NCBI RefSeq assembly: GCF_001422485.1
Contig: NZ_LMNF01000001.1
Location: forward strand, 565,900 to 629,899
Origin: Agreia sp. Leaf283
Lineage (GTDB): Bacteria > Actinomycetota > Actinomycetes > Actinomycetales > Microbacteriaceae
Direction of reading: 5' to 3'
Length of the DNA: 64,000 bases
Part shown: positions 61,554 through 64,000 of the stretch, piece after piece
Layout of the letters: every line of letters starts with the position of its first letter
Position numbering within the stretch: position 1 is the first letter of the stretch
Position numbers and translations under genes: made by a program
Notes under the pieces: model-generated
The model's input: the letters and a program-made list of their open reading frames with translations, nothing else
Database searches by the model: none
Told to the model about the DNA's origin: nothing

Positions 61554-62513
61554 TCAGGCGGTCGTCCCTGCGCGCAGCGCCTCCGCGAAGAAGTCGAGCG
61601 ACCGCGAGACCTCCGGCAGCGTCGGCGTGCGGTTCAGATGTCCGTGCAGCATTCCCGTCGCGAGCTGGGTCTCGACAAGCACTCCCACCTCGGCCAGCTG
61701 CTCGGCGAACAGCTCTCCCGACGGCCTGATGTCGTCGTACTCGCTGACCAGGATGCGCGTGGCCGGGAACCCCGCGAGCGGCGCGTGTCCGGGCATCACC
61801 TCGGGCGGCAGGTCCACGCTCCGGCCGGCGTAGTTCAGCAGCATGCGGCGGGAGCCCTCGGGGTGGAACCGGATCATGTCTGGGAGAGTCGCCATCACGG
61901 CCTGCACCTCGTCGGAGAGGGCGGGGAACGGAAAATGCAGCGCCGGGTAGGCCAACAGCAGCCTCGACGGCAGGATGCCGCCCGTCGCGACGAGCCGCAC
62001 GACCGTCGCGGCGGCCAGGTTGGCCCCCGCGCTCGCACCGCCGATCGCGATGCGGCGGGCATCCACCCCCAGACCATCTGCGTGAGCCGCAAGCCAGAGC
62101 CACGCGGCCTCGACATCGTCGACCGGAACCGGATACTGAACACCGTCATTCGCGAGCCGGTAGTCGACCGCGACGACGAGCGCGCGGGCGCGGTGGGCGA
62201 GCTCGGCGCTCGTGACGTGGGACTCGTTCATGTCGAGGTCGCCGCCGACGAAGCCGCCGCCGTGGTTCCAGAGCAGGGCCGGCAACAGGCCTGTTGTGCC
62301 GGATGGGCGATAGATGCGAACGGGGATGGGGCCGTGCGGGCCGGCGACGACATCATCGCCGATCTCGACGTTCACGGGTAGCTCGTAGGGCTCCGGGTCG
62401 ATGGCGAATTCGGTGAAGGCGGCAGCGTGCTCGGGGTTGGTGCGGCCCGAGTCCCAGCCGGGGATGCCCTCGAGCAGGTGGATGCGCGCGGCGATGTGCG
62501 GATCGAGGGGCAT
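61554..62513 (-). CDS. HSL-family alpha/beta hydrolase (esterase)
   Basis: 319 residues behind AGGAG. LLWNHGGGFVGGD has the HGGG oxyanion hole, IAIGGASAGANLAAA the nucleophile Ser, SEYDDIRPSGELFAEQ the acidic residue and LHGHLNRTPT the catalytic His, all of the hormone-sensitive-lipase family. It acts on short esters. A LacI-type box (TGAAGCGTTTCA, 62544-62555) lies 31 bases upstream. Confidence 0.92.
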   Translation of the reverse strand: MPLDPHIAARIHLLEGIPGWDSGRTNPEHAAAFTEFAIDPEPYELPVNVEIGDDVVAGPHGPIPVRIYRPSGTTGLLPALLWNHGGGFVGGDLDMNESHVTSAELAHRARALVVAVDYRLANDGVQYPVPVDDVEAAWLWLAAHADGLGVDARRIAIGGASAGANLAAATVVRLVATGGILPSRLLLAYPALHFPFPALSDEVQAVMATLPDMIRFHPEGSRRMLLNYAGRSVDLPPEVMPGHAPLAGFPATRILVSEYDDIRPSGELFAEQLAEVGVLVETQLATGMLHGHLNRTPTLPEVSRSLDFFAEALRAGTTA

Positions 62514-62543
62514 AGCGGGAACTCCTGTGTTCGTGCGGCCGGT

Positions 62544-62555
62544 TGAAGCGTTTCA
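62544..62555. promoter_or_regulatory. LacI-type operator-like palindrome
   Basis: TGAAGCGTTTCA is a 12-bp palindrome broken at one base pair, with the GAAnCGTTTC form of many LacI-family operators. It is near the esterase start and the LacI-like gene at the right edge. Confidence 0.5.
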
Positions 62556-62586
62556 GATCAGGGTAGCGGTGAGGTGGACACGGCGG

Positions 62587-62649
62587 AATGGGCGGAGATG
62601 CGACGATCCAACGCCGTATTCGGCTCGGATGTACTGAGCTCCGCCCGTT
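62587..62649 (+). repeat. 63-bp palindromic intergenic repeat (family C)
   Basis: Copy of the element at 51804-51866 in the opposite orientation, 52 of 63 bases matching. Ends are GGGCGGAGAT and CTCCGCCC. Confidence 0.85.
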
Positions 62650-62665
62650 CACTGCGTCGGGTGGC

Positions 62666-62699
62666 CTCGATACGGCCGCGGGCGGCCTACTCGATCAGC
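62666..62699 (+). repeat. 34-bp intergenic repeat (family B)
   Basis: Copy of 51630-51663 in the opposite orientation with two differences. It lies about 16 bases after a family C copy, as at the other site (where the order is inverted). Confidence 0.88.
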
Positions 62700-62722
62700 G
62701 CGAGGAAGGAGCGCGCGACCTA

Positions 62723-62779
62723 TTCAGGAGGAGCGCGTCGCCGTGTGGATAGTGGCGCCGGCCGGCCGCTCCTCCTGAA
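62723..62779. terminator. Palindromic element related to 16487-16543 (family D)
   Basis: The 57-base element begins TTCAGGAGGAGCGCGTCGCC and ends CGCTCCTCCTGAA. 43 of 57 positions match the palindrome at 16487-16543, and outer arms pair for 13 bases. It lies 22 bases beyond the M24 gene stop and may end its transcript. Confidence 0.65.
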
Positions 62780-62800
62780 CTAGTTACGCGTAGAGCTGGG

Positions 62801-63898
62801 CTACAGGCGCAGTTCGGCCGGGCGGGCTCGGCCCGCGTGCTGCACCGTAGGCCAGCGCGGGTCGACGGTGAGCGACTCGATTCCGGATGGGCCGAGAAGC
62901 ACCGTGTCCTCGACCTTCACCCCGGGAGCGCTGGGATTCCACGCGAAGGCCTGGTTGAGCTGGATCGCATCGCGGGTCTCCGATGTCGCGCGCGGGTCGC
63001 GTCCGTTGTAGCCGGCGGCGCCTCCCTGGTGGTGGTTTCGCCACTCGTCGGCCGCAAATCCCGCCTGGCCGTACGCCGCGCATCCGGCCTCGAACGCCGA
63101 CGCCAGGGTCGCGCCCGCGGTCGTCGCGTCGAGGTAGGCGGCCTCCACCTCGAGGATGCGCCGCTCGGCCTCGGCGCGATCGCCCGAGCCGGGCGAGGCG
63201 GCCGGTGCCCCGAAGCTCACCCAGCGCGTGATGTTCGCGATCATTCCGTGCCGCCTGGCGCAGGCCACGACCATGGCGCGCGAGCCGACCGGCTCGTCGC
63301 CGGGCAGCGGATGCCTGAAGCCGGCTCGAGCAGGCCCCGACACCATGAGCACGATCGGGTCGGCTCCGCGCTCCAGCAGCCCGGCGCCGACGGATGCCGC
63401 GAGCGCCCGCTCGGACTGGCCCGGCGAGGCGGCCGAGAGAGCATCGGTCATGGACTCGGCCGCGTCGACGCAGAGGGCGCGGTAGCGCGCGAGTTCTGCG
63501 GGAAGAAGAGATGCACGGGCCGCCCGCAGTTCGGCCGCGATGTCGGACTCGACAAGCGAGCGCTCCACTGTGGCACCGGCAGAACCGGCGAACCCGTCGC
63601 CCAGCGCTCCGAACCACGGCACGGTCGAGACCTCGATGCCCGACGGAAGCTCCTCGGCGAGCAGCCGCGCGGCCTCGTTGGAGAATGCCGAGACCGCATC
63701 GCCCTCGCGATCGACCCTCACCTGCAGAACGGGATCGCCCATGAGGCTCGTGTGGGTGCGAGCCCCGTCGAGGTACCAGGCCAGCGCGCCGTGGCTCGAC
63801 AGCACGAGGCTCTCGGCGTCGCGCTCGTCGAGGATCGCGAGCAGCCTGGCGCGCTTCACCGCGCGATCGTGGGCCGAGGGTGCACTCGAAGCGGTCAT
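62801..63898 (-). CDS. M24 (pita-bread) family protein, metal ligands not evident
   Basis: 365 residues. An N-terminal creatinase-like domain (LVLSSHGALAWYLDGARTH) precedes a pita-bread C domain (AGFRHPLPGDEPVGSRAMVV, SAFEAGCAAYGQAGFAADEW, HHQGGAAGYNGRD). The expected Asp pair of metallo-aminopeptidases is not seen where VVACARRHGMIANITRWVSFG lies, so it may be a metal-free creatinase-like enzyme or a non-catalytic binder. Its ATG overlaps the stop of a LacI-like gene (ATGA), so both are in one operon. Confidence 0.8.
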   Translation of the reverse strand: MTASSAPSAHDRAVKRARLLAILDERDAESLVLSSHGALAWYLDGARTHTSLMGDPVLQVRVDREGDAVSAFSNEAARLLAEELPSGIEVSTVPWFGALGDGFAGSAGATVERSLVESDIAAELRAARASLLPAELARYRALCVDAAESMTDALSAASPGQSERALAASVGAGLLERGADPIVLMVSGPARAGFRHPLPGDEPVGSRAMVVACARRHGMIANITRWVSFGAPAASPGSGDRAEAERRILEVEAAYLDATTAGATLASAFEAGCAAYGQAGFAADEWRNHHQGGAAGYNGRDPRATSETRDAIQLNQAFAWNPSAPGVKVEDTVLLGPSGIESLTVDPRWPTVQHAGRARPAELRL

Positions 63899-64000
63899 GC
63901 GCCGAGAACCGGGCCCACGGCATCCGGCACGGGCCCCGTGCTCGAACGCACCTCGAGCCTCGGCCGGAAGAACACCGCGTGCTCCGGCTGGCCGCCCTCG
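63895..64000 (-). CDS. LacI-family regulator (partial, C-terminal end)
   Basis: Only the last 34 codons are in the window: EGGQPEHAVFFRPRLEVRSS then TGPVPDAVGPVLGA. The F(R)P.LEVR.STGP pattern is the usual end of LacI-family sugar regulators. Its stop overlaps the M24 start. It is a plausible binder of the palindrome at 62544. Confidence 0.7.
   Translation of the reverse strand, partial: EGGQPEHAVFFRPRLEVRSSTGPVPDAVGPVLGA

Noticed and set aside
59814-62381. 855-codon plus-strand open frame opposite the ATP-grasp and esterase genes
   Set aside because: Shadow frame, low-complexity Arg/Val/Glu composition, contradicting two convincing minus-strand genes.

Overview
This is high-GC DNA with dense gene packing, many ATGA/GTGA gene overlaps and GTG/TTG starts. 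The family content (DUF7882 small protein, DUF222-HNH protein, LAxTG-type wall anchors, a REP-like repeat with core CCCTTCGACAGGCTCAGGG) points to a free-living actinobacterium, most likely of the family Microbacteriaceae. I cannot fix the genus. The content is mostly chromosomal housekeeping, transport, regulation and secreted enzymes. No phage, plasmid, IS or CRISPR module is visible.

Layout. 1-8.3 kb: solute-binding lipoprotein (cut by the left edge), FAD-linked oxidase, amidase, TetR/SDR pair, a PEP-mutase-family gene bracketed by a perfect 98-bp direct repeat, and a MarR/photolyase pair. 8.3-20 kb: REP array, a membrane protein with an HExxH motif, molybdopterin oxidoreductase, a copper-handling trio (membrane protein, YcnI, CopC), DUF7882, a wall-anchored secreted nuclease, histone-like protein, Dyp peroxidase, MFS exporter, DUF3817. 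20-28 kb: tRNA-Arg, a gene-deletion scar, and two paralogous secreted purple-acid-phosphatase-like proteins. With the nuclease these could form an extracellular phosphate-scavenging set. 28-36 kb: VOC protein, WYL regulator, SGNH hydrolase, cupin protein, then tRNA-Ser(GCU), an LCP wall enzyme, tRNA-Ser(UGA), a HAD phosphatase and serS, then a lipid-kinase-like gene. 36-46 kb: GH63-like glycosidase, pheA, DUF222-HNH, phosphoglucomutase, repeats, TIG/amidase lipoprotein, MFS, VanY-like carboxypeptidase. 46-56 kb: DHA2 exporter, GH1 beta-glucosidase with a perfect LacI-type operator, VOC, LacI, TetR plus a second DHA2 exporter, orphan DNA methyltransferase, GNAT. 56-64 kb: lipoate ligase, monoglyceride-lipase-like hydrolase, the overlapping operon ATP-grasp / alpha-E / transglutaminase, an esterase, an M24-family protein and the end of a LacI regulator.

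The most unusual signals concern repeats acting inside genes. A REP unit lies in frame inside phosphoglucomutase, close to the active-site serine. A repeat with 57-bp spacing encodes the C-terminal tail of the ATP-grasp protein while keeping the overlap with the next gene. Other notable items are four GGAACT boxes at exact 16-bp spacing between a TetR gene and its exporter, the direct repeats around the PEP-mutase gene, an apparent ATC start codon behind a strong ribosome-binding site, and at least three more families of intergenic repeats seen in two places each. The ATP-grasp/alpha-E/transglutaminase operon is the best candidate for a poorly characterised biochemical system.
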